NCBI GenBank assembly: GCA_027488755.1
Contig: JAIYAZ010000047.1
Location: 31,982-95,981 of the forward strand
Reading direction: 5' to 3'
Length of the DNA: 64,000 nt
From: Verrucomicrobiaceae bacterium
GTDB lineage: Bacteria > Verrucomicrobiota > Verrucomicrobiia > Chthoniobacterales > JAATET01
In this document: piece by piece, positions 18,195 through 27,021 of the stretch
How the letters are laid out: each line of letters begins with the position of its first letter
Position numbering within the stretch: position 1 is the stretch's first letter
Translations under genes and position numbers: made by a program
The notes under the pieces: model-generated
Seen by the model: the letters and a program-made list of their open reading frames with translations, nothing else
Database searches by the model: none
Told to the model about the DNA's origin: nothing

Positions 18195-19108
18195 CGGGTC
18201 GAGAGCGCGGGGGTTTTGGGGGCGGGCACGAAGACGTCCATCTGCTGGCCGACGAAGATGCCGGCAGTGCCGGCGGGCAGGGCGTAGATGATCTGGACGA
18301 CGCGGGTGTCCACGCGTTCGTCGGGGTTGCCGGTGAGCGACTGCTTCGGGCGCACGTAGGGCTCGACGCGGACGAATTCCAGGGGCACGCGGAGATCGCC
18401 GCGACCGCGCGGGCTCGCGGTGGCGCTGGCCCCGGCCGGGACGCGCCACGCGAGGTCCTCGGGGATGTCGGCCCGGAGGTGCAGGCGCGTGGTGTCCCCC
18501 ATCACCACGAGGGGCGGATCGATCCGGCCCGCGGGCGCAAATTCCCCGGGTCGCGCCTCGACCCGGAGAATCTCCCCGTCGATGGGGGCCCGGATGCGCT
18601 GGCGTTCGATTTCGACCGTGAGGCGGGTGACTTCGGCCTGGGTGCGGGCGGCGTCGGCGTCGGCCCGCGCGGCCTCGAATTTCCGGGTCTCAAGCTCCTC
18701 CTTGCGGATGGCGCGCGGATCCTTGATGCCCTCGAGCAGTTCGAGCTTCATGCGGGCGTCGCCGGCGTTCGCGCGGGCGGCGTCCAGCGCGCTGCGGGCC
18801 GTGGCGAGATCGGCCTCGAGGTGCCGGGTTTCGAGGGTGAAGAGCACGTCGCCCCGTTTCACGTGATCGTGCGGGGCCACGGCGACCGCGGCGATGACGC
18901 CGGACACGGGGTTCGCGATGGCGAGGTTCTCGCTGCGGGGCTCGACGAGCCCGCTGCCGGCGATGGCGCGCGGGGTGGGCGCCGCGGGCGGGGGACTCAA
19001 GGGCGGAGCGGAACGCGGGCGCGGGGCCATGATCCAGACGGCGACAAGCGCGAAGGCGAGGACGCCGCCGGCGACAAAAACGAGGCGGAGTTGCTGGGCG
19101 AGTTTCAT
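18191..19108 (-). CDS. HlyD/DevB-like periplasmic adaptor subunit
   Basis: A 305-residue membrane-fusion protein with one N-terminal transmembrane helix (residues about 10-27). It has a lipoyl/biotinyl-like half-motif GSGLVEPRSENLAIANPVSGVIAAV, a long alpha-hairpin rich in Ala, Arg and Glu (about 90-175), and the matching half RQRIRAPIDGEILRVEARPGE. It should link the inner-membrane ABC pump to the NodT channel. It overlaps both neighbours by 4 bases, so translation is probably coupled. Confidence 0.9.
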   Translation of the reverse strand: MKLAQQLRLVFVAGGVLAFALVAVWIMAPRPRSAPPLSPPPAAPTPRAIAGSGLVEPRSENLAIANPVSGVIAAVAVAPHDHVKRGDVLFTLETRHLEADLATARSALDAARANAGDARMKLELLEGIKDPRAIRKEELETRKFEAARADADAARTQAEVTRLTVEIERQRIRAPIDGEILRVEARPGEFAPAGRIDPPLVVMGDTTRLHLRADIPEDLAWRVPAGASATASPRGRGDLRVPLEFVRVEPYVRPKQSLTGNPDERVDTRVVQIIYALPAGTAGIFVGQQMDVFVPAPKTPALSTR

Positions 19109-19803
19109 TGCGGTTCGTGGTGGTTGGTTTCGGAATGGGTGATGCGGCCGTCCTCCATGTGCGTGATGACGTGGGCGAACGGGAAAATGCGGTTGTCGTG
19201 GGTGACGACGAGCACGGCGCGGTCGGGGGAGAGCGCGGCGGCGGCGAGCATTTCCATGACGGCGTGGCCGGTGTGGGCGTCGAGCGCGGCGGTGGGTTCG
19301 TCGCAGATGAGGAGCGCCGGGTCGTGCACGAGGGCGCGGGCGATTGCGACGCGCTGCTGCTGGCCGCCGGAGAGTTCGGCGGGGCGGGCGTCCGCGCGGT
19401 GGGTCATTTCCAGGCGGCCCAGGACCTCTCGGGCCCGCGCGACGGCCCGGGCGTAGGGCACGCCGTCGGCGAAGAGCGGGACGGCGGCGTTTTCCGCGGC
19501 GGTGAGGCTGGGCAGCAGGTTGTATTGCTGGAAGACGAAGCCCAGGTTGCGGCGGCGGAAGGCGGCCTGGCGGTCGGGGGAGAGGGTGTCGATGTCCTCC
19601 CCGAGGACTTCAACGCGGCCGCTGGTGCGGTTCAGCAGTCCGGTGATGACCGAGAGCAGCGTGGTTTTTCCGCAGCCGCTCGGCCCCACGAGCATGCTGA
19701 TGGCCCCGGTGGAGATTTCGAGGTCGATGCCCCGGAGCACTGGGGTGCGGGTGGCCCCGGTGCCGAATTCCTTGGTGAGTTGATGGCAGTGGACGGCGGT
19801 CAT
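19105..19803 (-). CDS. ABC transporter ATP-binding protein (LolD/DevA type)
   Basis: A 232-residue ATPase with all motifs intact: Walker A GPSGCGKTTLLSV, Q-loop FVFQQYNLLPSLTA, signature LSGGQQQRVAIARALVHDP, Walker B ALLICDEPTAALD and the switch His in VVTHDN. It belongs to the MacB/LolD/DevA class that powers export without a fused permease. The ATG at 19803 lies 5 bases past the permease stop. Upstream in-frame sequence is permease DNA read in another frame. Confidence 0.95.
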   Translation of the reverse strand: MTAVHCHQLTKEFGTGATRTPVLRGIDLEISTGAISMLVGPSGCGKTTLLSVITGLLNRTSGRVEVLGEDIDTLSPDRQAAFRRRNLGFVFQQYNLLPSLTAAENAAVPLFADGVPYARAVARAREVLGRLEMTHRADARPAELSGGQQQRVAIARALVHDPALLICDEPTAALDAHTGHAVMEMLAAAALSPDRAVLVVTHDNRIFPFAHVITHMEDGRITHSETNHHEPQ

Positions 19804-19808
19804 GATGA

Positions 19809-20948
19809 TTATCCCCGGAAGACGATGGCCGGCTCGAGGCGCCGGAGTTTGCGCACGCTCAGCAGGCTGGCGGCGGCGACGATTGCCGCGATAAGCACCC
19901 AGGTGCCGGCCAGGATCTGCCAGCGCAGGATGAAGCCACGGAGGTGGGAAATGTCCTTGGTCGCGAGGAAGAACGCCGCCGCCATCGCCACGCCGAAGGC
20001 ACAGCCGATGAACCCGATAACCGCCGCCTGGAGCAGCACCATGCGGGTGAGTTTTCCGTTCGTGACGCCCATCGCCTTGAGGGCCGCGAACTGCTTCAGG
20101 TTCTCGATGGTGAAGATGTAGAACGTCTGTCCCGACACGACCGTTCCGACGATGATTGCCACCATCACGGTGATGCCGAAGTTCACCGGGATGCCCGTGT
20201 TGCCGATATAGTAGAGAATCGTGCGCCAGCCCCAGGCCCCCTGCGGGAGGGCGGTGAGACCGGTTTCGGCCTCGATGCGGCGGCTCAGTTCGACGGGAGA
20301 AATACCGGGCCGTCCCTTCGCAAGGACGAAGCCGAGCGAGTTGCGCTCGCGACCGACGTAGTTCACGGCCAGGGAGTAGCGGGCGAAGACGACGGGCAGG
20401 GTTTGAAACGGCGCGGAGGCCTCGCAAATGCCGGTCACCACGGCGCGGCGGTCGTTGATTTCGACCTCGCGTCCCAGCGCGAGCGGTTCGCCCGGGAAGA
20501 GGTAGTTGTAGCCCGCCTGGTCGAGCAGGATGGCGTCGGGGTCGCGCAGGGACTCGATGTCACCGAGGACCATGCGGCGCGGAGCCCCCACCAGCGTCGC
20601 GTCGTCCACGCCCAAGAGGATGACGGACCGGAAGAGGCCGCCCGGGGCCTTGGCCCGGGCGTTGTTTTTGAAGAACCGCTCGGCCCACTCGACGCCCTCG
20701 ACGGATCGCACGCGCAGCAGGGCGTTTGAGGTCATGGGTTTCACCTCGTCGAAATTCTGCGTCCGCGGGTCCATCACCCACACATCCGCATCGACGACGT
20801 CCATGATCTGGCTCGTCGTCCGCGCCATGAGGCTCGAGAAGATTGAGGCCTGGTGCGAGATCAGAAACGCCGCGAAGGCCACCGAGAAGATGAGGCCGAG
20901 GTATTTCGCGCGGTCGTGAAGCAGCATGCGGAGGGCGACGTAATTCAT
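19809..20948 (-). CDS. ABC transporter permease (DevC/MacB-like, FtsX fold)
   Basis: A 379-residue permease with one N-terminal transmembrane helix (about 17-37), a large extracytoplasmic domain (about 40-255), and three C-terminal helices around GITVMVAIIVGTVVSGQTF, AAVIGFIGCAFGVAMAAAF and AGTWVLIAAIVAAASLLSV. NLKQFAALKAMGVTNGKL is the typical coupling region of this family. The arrangement permease-ATPase-adaptor-channel resembles the cyanobacterial devBCA glycolipid exporter. It is the first gene of the operon, and a TetR-type palindrome lies 26 bases before its ATG. Confidence 0.9.
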   Translation of the reverse strand: MNYVALRMLLHDRAKYLGLIFSVAFAAFLISHQASIFSSLMARTTSQIMDVVDADVWVMDPRTQNFDEVKPMTSNALLRVRSVEGVEWAERFFKNNARAKAPGGLFRSVILLGVDDATLVGAPRRMVLGDIESLRDPDAILLDQAGYNYLFPGEPLALGREVEINDRRAVVTGICEASAPFQTLPVVFARYSLAVNYVGRERNSLGFVLAKGRPGISPVELSRRIEAETGLTALPQGAWGWRTILYYIGNTGIPVNFGITVMVAIIVGTVVSGQTFYIFTIENLKQFAALKAMGVTNGKLTRMVLLQAAVIGFIGCAFGVAMAAAFFLATKDISHLRGFILRWQILAGTWVLIAAIVAAASLLSVRKLRRLEPAIVFRG

Positions 20949-20973
20949 GGCAATGTGACAGAGGGTAAAAATG

Positions 20974-20986
20974 TGACGCAGAGTCA
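20974..20986. promoter_or_regulatory. Candidate TetR operator before the ABC export operon
   Basis: TGACGC-A-GAGTCA is an imperfect 6-1-6 palindrome with one mismatch. It nearly copies the perfect palindrome in front of the tetR gene (21755-21767). It lies 26 bases upstream of the permease ATG. Matching spacing at both genes supports a shared operator. Confidence 0.55.
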
Positions 20987-21012
20987 GTTAAGCGGCAAAA
21001 AAAGGGGCGGGG

Positions 21013-21732
21013 TTAGAGCTCATCGAAGGGGATGGCGAAATGCTGCTCCCGCATGCGGCGTTCGACGGTCGCGTAATCGTGGTCGTCGTAGAGGGGGCGC
21101 CAGCCATAGGCGTCGAGAAACCGGTGGCGGTTGATTTGGAGGGTGTCCCGCACGGCATCACTCCAGCCCGCGGGAAAGGCTCCCTGGTTGGCCTGCACGA
21201 GCATGGCGCCCTTGGACATGGTGAAAAGCCCGAGCAGGATTTGTTCGGGCGGGGTCTCGCGCCGGTCGATGTCTCCCGCCAGCAGGGCCTCGCGAATGAT
21301 CCCCATGGCCGGCTCCATGATCTGGTAGCTCGCGCTTTGGAGCCGCTGGCGGCGGCGTTCCGAGGTTTTTTCCCAGACAGAGGCCGTGCTCACAAGCTGC
21401 ATGAGCTGGAAGGCGTGGGGCCGGCGTTCGTTGAGGAGATTGTCGGCGACGCCCACGGCCGCGGCGCGTTCCCGCGTGAGGCCCGGGAAGCGGGCGGCGT
21501 GGCGGAAGAGCCGGGCGCGCTCGTCGGTGAGGCGGATGACGACCCCGAGCAGAAGATCCTCCTTGGTTTCGAAGTGTCCGTAGATCGTTCCCTTGGAATA
21601 CTCGATGCGCTCGGCCAGTTCATCGAGGTTGAGCCCGAGGTAACCCTTGGTCTCCAACAGCACGTGCGCGTGGTCGAGGATGAGGGCCTCGCGGGCCTCA
21701 AGCTCCCTTTGTTTGCGCGCGGTCGGTGCCAT
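21013..21732 (-). CDS. TetR/AcrR-family transcriptional repressor of the export operon
   Basis: A 239-residue regulator. The N-terminal helix-turn-helix is clear: ILDHAHVLLETKGYLGLNLD, then ELAERIEYSKGTIYGHFETK followed by EDLL. The remaining helical domain binds an unknown ligand. I place the start at the ATG at 21732. A TTG 36 bases further upstream would put a perfect palindrome inside the coding sequence, whereas the ATG leaves it as a proper upstream operator. The gene lies 64 bases before the ABC permease gene on the same strand, and its product probably represses both itself and that operon. Confidence 0.9.
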   Translation of the reverse strand: MAPTARKQRELEAREALILDHAHVLLETKGYLGLNLDELAERIEYSKGTIYGHFETKEDLLLGVVIRLTDERARLFRHAARFPGLTRERAAAVGVADNLLNERRPHAFQLMQLVSTASVWEKTSERRRQRLQSASYQIMEPAMGIIREALLAGDIDRRETPPEQILLGLFTMSKGAMLVQANQGAFPAGWSDAVRDTLQINRHRFLDAYGWRPLYDDHDYATVERRMREQHFAIPFDEL

Positions 21733-21754
21733 GAGCGCGAATTCAGCCGGAATA

Positions 21755-21767
21755 TGACTCTGAGTCA
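21755..21767. promoter_or_regulatory. Candidate TetR autoregulatory operator
   Basis: TGACTC-T-GAGTCA is a perfect 6-1-6 inverted repeat that lies 23 bases before the preferred tetR ATG, in a short AT-rich stretch. A near copy lies before the export operon. Binding by the TetR product is inferred from position and similarity. Confidence 0.6.
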
Positions 21768-21842
21768 ATAATTATTTTTCGAACCCTCCTTCGCCGGGAT
21801 GCTCGCCGGTCCGAGCATCCGCGCCTCGCGAGAACCGTTCTG

Positions 21843-23114
21843 CTAGGCGGCCAGCGCCTCGGCGGCCACGCGGGCCGTTTCGGCGAGGTCGGCGGAGGTG
21901 TGCGCGAGCGAGAGGAAGCCCGCCTCGAACTGCGAGGGCGCGAAATACACGCCGCGCTCTAGGCAGGCGTGGAAAAAGCGGTTGAACGCCGCGCGGTCCG
22001 CGTGCATCGCGTCGGCGAGGTTGCGCACCGGGCCGGCCGTGAAATAGAGGCAGAACATCGAGCCGATGCGGTGGAACGTGAGCGGCCGGCCGGCGATCAT
22101 TTCGCGCACCGCGGCCTCGAACTCCGCGCCGATCCGCTCGAGCTCCCGCCAGCCGTCCCGCCGCTCCAACTCGCGGAGCTGCGCCAGCCCCGCGCTGAGG
22201 GCGAGGGGATTTCCCGACAACGTGCCGGCCTGATACACCGGCCCGTCGGGCGAGAGGTGGTCCATGATGTCCGCCCGCCCGCCGAAGGCCCCAACCGGCA
22301 GCCCGCCGCCGATCACCTTGCCCATCGCCGTGAGGTCGGGGCGAATGCCGCACCGCTCCTGGTAGCCGCCCGGCGCGAGGCGGAAGCCCGTCATCACCTC
22401 GTCGAAAATTAACAGCGCGCCATACTCGTCGCACACCGCCCGCAGACCCTCGTGGAAACCCGGCTCCGGCAGGTAGAGGCCCGCGTTGGCCGGCACCGGC
22501 TCGACGATGATCGCCGCGATCTCGCGCCCGTCGCGGGCAAAGGCCGCGCGCACCGCGTCGAGGTCGTTGAACGGCAGCGTCGTCGTGAGTTCGGCCAGCG
22601 CGCCCGGCACGCCCGCGCTGTCGGGCCGGCCGTGGGTGAGCGCGCCCGAGCCCGCCTTCACCAGCAGGGAATCGACGTGCCCGTGGTAACAGCCCTCGAA
22701 TTTGATGATCCGGTCGCGCCCCGTGAACCCGCGCGCCAGCCGCACGCAGCTCATCGTCGCCTCGGTGCCGCTGTTGACCATGCGCACCTTTTCCACGGAC
22801 GGGACCAGCCGGCAGATCGTCTCAGCCATCTCGACCTCGAGCGGATTCGGGATGCCGAAACTCAGCCCGCGCTCCGCCGCCGCTTGCACCGCCGCGATCA
22901 CCGGTGCGGGCGCGTGGCCCAGAATCGCCGGCCCCCACGTGCCCACGTAATCGATCAACTCCCGGCCATCCACCGTGCGCACGCGGCAGCCTGCGGCGGA
23001 CTCCACGAAAAACGGCTCGCCGCCCACCGAGCGGAACGCCCGCACGGGGGAATTCACCCCGCCCGGGATGCGGAGTTTTGCGGCGGCAAAAAGGGATTCG
23101 GAACGCGTCGGCAT
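21843..23114 (-). CDS. hemL: Glutamate-1-semialdehyde 2,1-aminomutase
   Basis: A 423-residue PLP enzyme that makes 5-aminolevulinate from glutamate-1-semialdehyde in the C5 haem and tetrapyrrole route. Motifs: [19 protein letters not shown] at the N-terminus, [32 protein letters not shown] for the PLP ring, and [20 protein letters not shown] with the catalytic Lys. The ATG at 23114 gives the standard N-terminus; a longer reading runs into the upstream stress-protein gene. It lies 17 bases behind that gene on the same strand. Confidence 0.96.
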   Translation of the reverse strand: MPTRSESLFAAAKLRIPGGVNSPVRAFRSVGGEPFFVESAAGCRVRTVDGRELIDYVGTWGPAILGHAPAPVIAAVQAAAERGLSFGIPNPLEVEMAETICRLVPSVEKVRMVNSGTEATMSCVRLARGFTGRDRIIKFEGCYHGHVDSLLVKAGSGALTHGRPDSAGVPGALAELTTTLPFNDLDAVRAAFARDGREIAAIIVEPVPANAGLYLPEPGFHEGLRAVCDEYGALLIFDEVMTGFRLAPGGYQERCGIRPDLTAMGKVIGGGLPVGAFGGRADIMDHLSPDGPVYQAGTLSGNPLALSAGLAQLRELERRDGWRELERIGAEFEAAVREMIAGRPLTFHRIGSMFCLYFTAGPVRNLADAMHADRAAFNRFFHACLERGVYFAPSQFEAGFLSLAHTSADLAETARVAAEALAA

Positions 23115-23131
23115 GGGCACGGGCGGCGCGG

Positions 23132-23581
23132 CTACTCGCGTTCCTTGTCGCGCACCGGCACCACCAGCACCGGGCACGCCGCGCGCTTGAGCACGCCGGT
23201 GACCACGCTGCCGGCGAAAAGGTGGTAAAGCGCGCCGTGCCCGTGGGAGCCCAGCACGATGAGGCCCGCGCCGTGCTCGGCCGCCTGCGCCACGATTTCG
23301 TCGGCCGCCAGCCCGATCACCGCCGTGACCTCGGCGGACTCGTAGGGCGCGGCGAGGCGTTCGAGCTGCGCGTGCTGCGCGGCGAGATCCTGTTCGGTGA
23401 GGGCAGGCGGGGCGGTCTCGATGACGTCCATCGCCGCGCCCACCGGCACGTAGCTCGCGATCGGCTCCACCACGTGCAGCAGCACCAGCTTGGCGCCGAA
23501 GGCTCCGGCCTGCGCGGCGGCCTCGGCGATGACTTTGTCCGAGGCCTCACTGAAATCCACGGCGGCAACGATCGTCTTCAT
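23132..23581 (-). CDS. Universal stress protein, UspA family
   Basis: A 149-residue single-domain Usp protein. The start [20 protein letters not shown] and the ATP-binding signature [17 protein letters not shown] (G-x2-G-x9-G-S) are clear, followed by CPVLVVPV. It should therefore bind ATP and form dimers. The role is general stress survival and cannot be narrowed. The ATG at 23581 is chosen because the domain begins there. Confidence 0.92.
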   Translation of the reverse strand: MKTIVAAVDFSEASDKVIAEAAAQAGAFGAKLVLLHVVEPIASYVPVGAAMDVIETAPPALTEQDLAAQHAQLERLAAPYESAEVTAVIGLAADEIVAQAAEHGAGLIVLGSHGHGALYHLFAGSVVTGVLKRAACPVLVVPVRDKERE

Positions 23582-23674
23582 GGGAGAAATGCTACGCCGC
23601 AATCCCGCCGGGGGAAACAACGAACGCGGGACGGCGTCCGTCGCCCCCCGAACTTACGAAATCATCCGCAAAAA

Positions 23675-23709
23675 TTGACGCCCGGTCTTATAGGCATCAT
23701 GATGCGTCG
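23675..23709 (+). promoter_or_regulatory. Candidate vapBC promoter and operator
   Basis: A TTGACG -35-like box (23675-23680) is followed after 17 bases by CATGAT (23698-23703, 4 of 6 matches to TATAAT). The latter lies inside a perfect 12-base palindrome, GCATCATGATGC (23694-23705). VapB antitoxins autorepress through such palindromes over the -10 box. The predicted transcript would start at or close to the vapB ATG at 23710, suggesting a leaderless message. Confidence 0.45.
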
Positions 23710-23964
23710 ATGCGGACAACAATCAGCATCAGTGATGGCATTCTTGCGGAGGTCCGCGAGCTGGCCCGGCAGCGGAAGCGGCCGTTTCGCGAGGTCCTGG
23801 AGGAGACGCTACAGCGGGGACTCAGCGCGACCCCGGCCCCGCGGCGCCGCATTCGCCTGAAGACCCACCGGGTGGGGATCAAACCCGCCTACCGTGGCCA
23901 GAGCATGAACCAGCTCTACGACCAGCTCGAAGCCGAGGAAGGCATTGCGCGGCAGGGGCGATGA
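23710..23964 (+). CDS. VapB-type antitoxin (ribbon-helix-helix)
   Basis: An 84-residue protein. The N-terminus MRTTISISDGILAEVRELAR followed by KRPFREVLEETLQRGL fits a short ribbon-helix-helix DNA-binding domain (residues 1-40). The C-terminal tail would wrap the toxin. The stop overlaps the toxin start by 4 bases (ATGA), the usual toxin-antitoxin layout. It probably represses its own promoter with the toxin as corepressor. Confidence 0.82.
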   Translation: MRTTISISDGILAEVRELARQRKRPFREVLEETLQRGLSATPAPRRRIRLKTHRVGIKPAYRGQSMNQLYDQLEAEEGIARQGR

Positions 23965-24389
23965 TCATTCCCGACGCCAACCTCCTGATATACGCGCACG
24001 ACGAGACCTCGCCGCACCACGCGCGGGCCAAAGCCTGGTGGGAGTCCGCGCTGTCGGGTCAGGAGCCAGTGGGGCTCGTCTGGGTGGTGGTGCTGGCTTT
24101 TACCCGTCTGTTGACTCACCCGACGCTGGCCCAGCATCCGCTCTCGGTGACGGAGGTCCGGGAGATGGTCGAGCAATGGATGGAGTCCCCCGGCGTGCGC
24201 CTCCTGGGCCTTTCCGAACAGGCCCTTCCGCGATTTTTCGACCTGCTTGAGGCGGCCGACGGCGGCGGCAATCTCTCCACCGACGCGCTCATCGCGCTGC
24301 ATGCGCTGGAACATTCGGCCACGGTCTTCAGCAACGACCGGGATTTCGACCGCTTCCCCGGTCTCAAACGGATCAACCCGCTTTCCTGA
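23961..24389 (+). CDS. VapC-type PIN-domain ribonuclease toxin
   Basis: A 142-residue PIN domain. Acidic residues expected for metal binding are D5 in MIIPDANLLIYA, D108 in LSTDALIALHALEH, and the Asp cluster D126-D130 in TVFSNDRDFDRF. The usual central Glu is not obvious; VGLVWVVVLAFTRLLTHP takes its place, as in a known VapC subgroup. Members cleave tRNA or rRNA to halt translation. It pairs with the upstream antitoxin, which it overlaps by 4 bases. Confidence 0.85.
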   Translation: MIIPDANLLIYAHDETSPHHARAKAWWESALSGQEPVGLVWVVVLAFTRLLTHPTLAQHPLSVTEVREMVEQWMESPGVRLLGLSEQALPRFFDLLEAADGGGNLSTDALIALHALEHSATVFSNDRDFDRFPGLKRINPLS

Positions 24390-24545
24390 ACCCGCTCCCG
24401 CCGCGGAAACTTCCAACCGCGAGATCGACGCCCTGCTTGTCGCCGAAGATGCCGGAGATTGACCTTCCGGACGTCAATTACGCCGCGCGCGGCGGGTTCA
24501 AAAATCGGGCATGCGCCGGCGGGGTGGGGTGGGCATAGTGCGGGG

Positions 24546-25901
24546 ATGAGTGATTTGTTTGGCGGGGCGGAGGGGAATCCGGAGGCTGCGGACGCGCGGG
24601 CCGCGTTTGCGCCGCTCGCCGCGCGGATGAGGCCGCGTTCGCTCGATGAGGTGGTGGGTCAGCGGCACATCATCGGCGAGGGGAAGTTGCTGCGCCGGGC
24701 GATCGAGGCGGATCGGATTTCGTCGCTGCTGTTTTTTGGCCCGCCGGGCACGGGCAAGACGAGTCTGGCCCAGGTGATCGCGGCGACGACGCGGTCGCGG
24801 TTTGAGCGGTTGAACGCGGTGGAGAGCAGCGTGGCGGATTTGCGCCGGGTGCTGGCGGCGGCGACCGCGCGGGCGACGAACGGCGGGCCGCCGACGCTGC
24901 TGTTCGTGGACGAGATTCACCGCTTCAACAAATCCCAGCAGGATGTGCTGCTGCCCGACGTGGAGAGCGGGCGGGTGCGGTTGATCGGCGCGACGACGCA
25001 CAATCCGTATTTCTACGTGAATTCGCCGCTGGTCTCGCGCTCGCAGGTGTTCGCGCTGGAGCCGCTGGGCGAGGCGGAGCTGCGCGGGCTGATGGAGCGG
25101 GCGCTGGCGGACGCGGAGCGCGGGCTGGGCGGGCGGGGGATTGTGCTCGAACCGGACGCGGCGGCGCATCTGGCGGCGATCAGCGACGGTGACGCGCGCA
25201 AATGCCTGAACGCGCTGGAACTCGCGGCGCTCACGACGGCGCCGGAGGCGGACGGGGCGGTGCGCATTACGCTCGCGGTGGCGGAGGAGAGCATTCAGCG
25301 CAAGGCCGTGGTGTATGACGGCGACGGCGACGCGCATTACGACACGATCAGCGCGTTCATCAAGAGCATGCGGGGGAGCGATCCCGACGCGGCGTTGTAT
25401 TGGCTGGCGAAGATGATTTACGCGGGGGAGGACCCGCGGTTCATCGCGCGGCGGGTGGTGATCTGCGCGAGCGAGGACGTTGGGCTGGCGGATTCGAACG
25501 CGCTGGTGGTGGCCGCGGCGGCGGCGCAGGCGGTGGAGCTCGTGGGGCTGCCGGAGGCGCAGCTGAACCTCGCGCACGCGGTGACCTACATCGCCACGGC
25601 GCCGAAGAGCAACCGCGTGACGACGGCGATCGGCGCGGCGTTGCGCGACGTGCGCGAGGGGCGCACGCTGGCGGTGCCGGCGCATTTGCGCGATGCCCAT
25701 TACCAGGGCGCGGCGAAGCTGGGGCACGGCGAGGGTTACCAATACAGCCACGACTTCGAGGGCGGTTACGTGCCGCAGGCGTATCTGCCGGAGGGGCGGC
25801 GCTACTACGAGCCGACGGAGCACGGGCTGGAGAAACGGATCAAGGAGCGGCTGGAGTTTTGGCGGGCGCAGTTCGCCGCGGCGGCGGGGACGAAGGCGTG
25901 A
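24546..25901 (+). CDS. rarA: Replication-associated recombination protein A (AAA+ ATPase, MgsA)
   Basis: A 451-residue clamp-loader-like ATPase that works at stalled replication forks. Walker A is LLFFGPPGTGKTSLAQVIA, Walker B LLFVDEIHRFNKSQQD, and the sensor region LIGATTHNPYFYVN. The C-terminal RarA-specific part has DAALYWLAKMIYAGEDPRFI, VICASEDVGLADSNAL and YLPEGRRYYEPTEHGLEKRI. The ATG at 24546 gives the typical short N-terminus MSDLF; earlier in-frame sequence lies in the intergenic gap after vapC. Confidence 0.96.
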   Translation: MSDLFGGAEGNPEAADARAAFAPLAARMRPRSLDEVVGQRHIIGEGKLLRRAIEADRISSLLFFGPPGTGKTSLAQVIAATTRSRFERLNAVESSVADLRRVLAAATARATNGGPPTLLFVDEIHRFNKSQQDVLLPDVESGRVRLIGATTHNPYFYVNSPLVSRSQVFALEPLGEAELRGLMERALADAERGLGGRGIVLEPDAAAHLAAISDGDARKCLNALELAALTTAPEADGAVRITLAVAEESIQRKAVVYDGDGDAHYDTISAFIKSMRGSDPDAALYWLAKMIYAGEDPRFIARRVVICASEDVGLADSNALVVAAAAAQAVELVGLPEAQLNLAHAVTYIATAPKSNRVTTAIGAALRDVREGRTLAVPAHLRDAHYQGAAKLGHGEGYQYSHDFEGGYVPQAYLPEGRRYYEPTEHGLEKRIKERLEFWRAQFAAAAGTKA

Positions 25902-25950
25902 CGCTTTTGCGCTGGGACGGGGGCATGCAAGCTGCTAGTTCGCTGACCCT

Positions 25951-26406
25951 ATGAGCGATCCCTTGCCGCCCGAGCCGCCCGCGTCCGTGCCGCCCCTGCC
26001 TCCGGCGCCCGCGCCGGTGCCGCCGCCCGCCCCGGGGGGAAGCTCCTCGGAGCGGCAGTGGTGCATTGCGATTCACCTTTCGGCGCTGCTCGGGGTGTTC
26101 GGCTGCTCGACGCCGGGCATCAACGTGCTGGGGCCGCTCGTGCTGTGGCTGATCAAGCGGCCGGAGAGCGCGGCGCTGGATGCGACGGGCAAGCGCGTGC
26201 TGAATTTCCAGATCTCGTTCTCGATCTATTTCGCGCTGCTGTGGATCAGCTTTTTCGCGCTGAGCTTCGTGGTGGTGGGCTTCCTCGCGTTGCCGGCGCT
26301 GGGCGTGCTGGCCATCCTGTGGCTGGTCTTCACGGTGATCGGCGCGGTGAAGGAGAGCAACGGGGAGGTGTATGTCTTCCCGATGACGATTCAGTTCCTG
26401 AAGTAG
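25951..26406 (+). CDS. DUF4870-like small membrane protein
   Basis: A 151-residue protein of unknown function. A Pro-rich cytoplasmic tail (residues 1-33) precedes about three hydrophobic segments: around WCIAIHLSALLGVFGC, VLGPLVLWLIKR, and a paired helix region ISFSIYFALLWISFFALSF plus LALPALGVLAILWLVFTVIG. The pattern PLVLWLIKRPES...KRVLNFQISF is typical of DUF4870 proteins. It stands 49 bases after rarA. Confidence 0.75.
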   Translation: MSDPLPPEPPASVPPLPPAPAPVPPPAPGGSSSERQWCIAIHLSALLGVFGCSTPGINVLGPLVLWLIKRPESAALDATGKRVLNFQISFSIYFALLWISFFALSFVVVGFLALPALGVLAILWLVFTVIGAVKESNGEVYVFPMTIQFLK

Positions 26407-26487
26407 CGGCGGGCGACGGGCGGAGGCGCGGGGGGATTTTTCCCGGTTGCGTTTCACGGCCGGCGGGCGATGATGAAAGGGCGAACT

Positions 26488-26846
26488 GGGGGCGTATTGG
26501 TTTCGACTGATCGTTCAATGCCAGGCCCGCATGCCGAGGATGATTCGTTGGCCTCGTAAAAAATCGGATCAAACAAAATAAACGCAGATTACGAAGATCT
26601 CGCTCTCGCGGCCTAAGTTGCCGTGACGTGTTTGCCCTGACGCCTGCTGGGGGTCGACGCGAATGCAGCAGGCTGGCCGGGGGGTGGAGTGACCGCTACT
26701 CCCGGTGAATTCGAAAAACGTGGTCGCTGGAGGAGCGGTGGCGTGTCGGCCCGCAGTCGTTCCTCGAGATCAAGGACCGCCTAAGCATGTAGAAGGTCGC
26801 GCAAAGCGCGGTTAGGACAGGGGTTCGAGTCCCCTCGCCTCCACCA
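26488..26846 (+). ncRNA. ssrA: Transfer-messenger RNA (tmRNA)
   Basis: The ends form an alanyl-tRNA-like acceptor: GGGGGCG at 26488-26494 pairs with CGCCTCC before the encoded CCA at 26844-26846. Near the 5' end is TTGGTTTCGACTG, and the T-arm GACAGGGGTTCGAGTCCCCTC is near the 3' end (sequence given in parts). A short open frame at 26581-26616 reads NADYEDLALAA and stops with TAA, a normal proteolysis tag ending in LAA-like ALAA. The exact resume codon just before AAC is not certain. A T-run follows directly after CCA (26848-26854). It rescues stalled ribosomes with SmpB. Confidence 0.96.
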
Positions 26847-27021
26847 GTTTTTTTGCTCCGGGCGGGAGCGGGCCGGCCGCATTTTTCGGCCAAGATATGC
26901 TTGCAATCCCGGGGGGCATTTCCGATTGCTACGGCAGTTCTGTTGCCGCGGTAAATCATCCGAAGATGTGCTACGAGGTGTGCAGGGCCCCCGAAACCAG
27001 CAAAACATCTCCTCTCTCATC

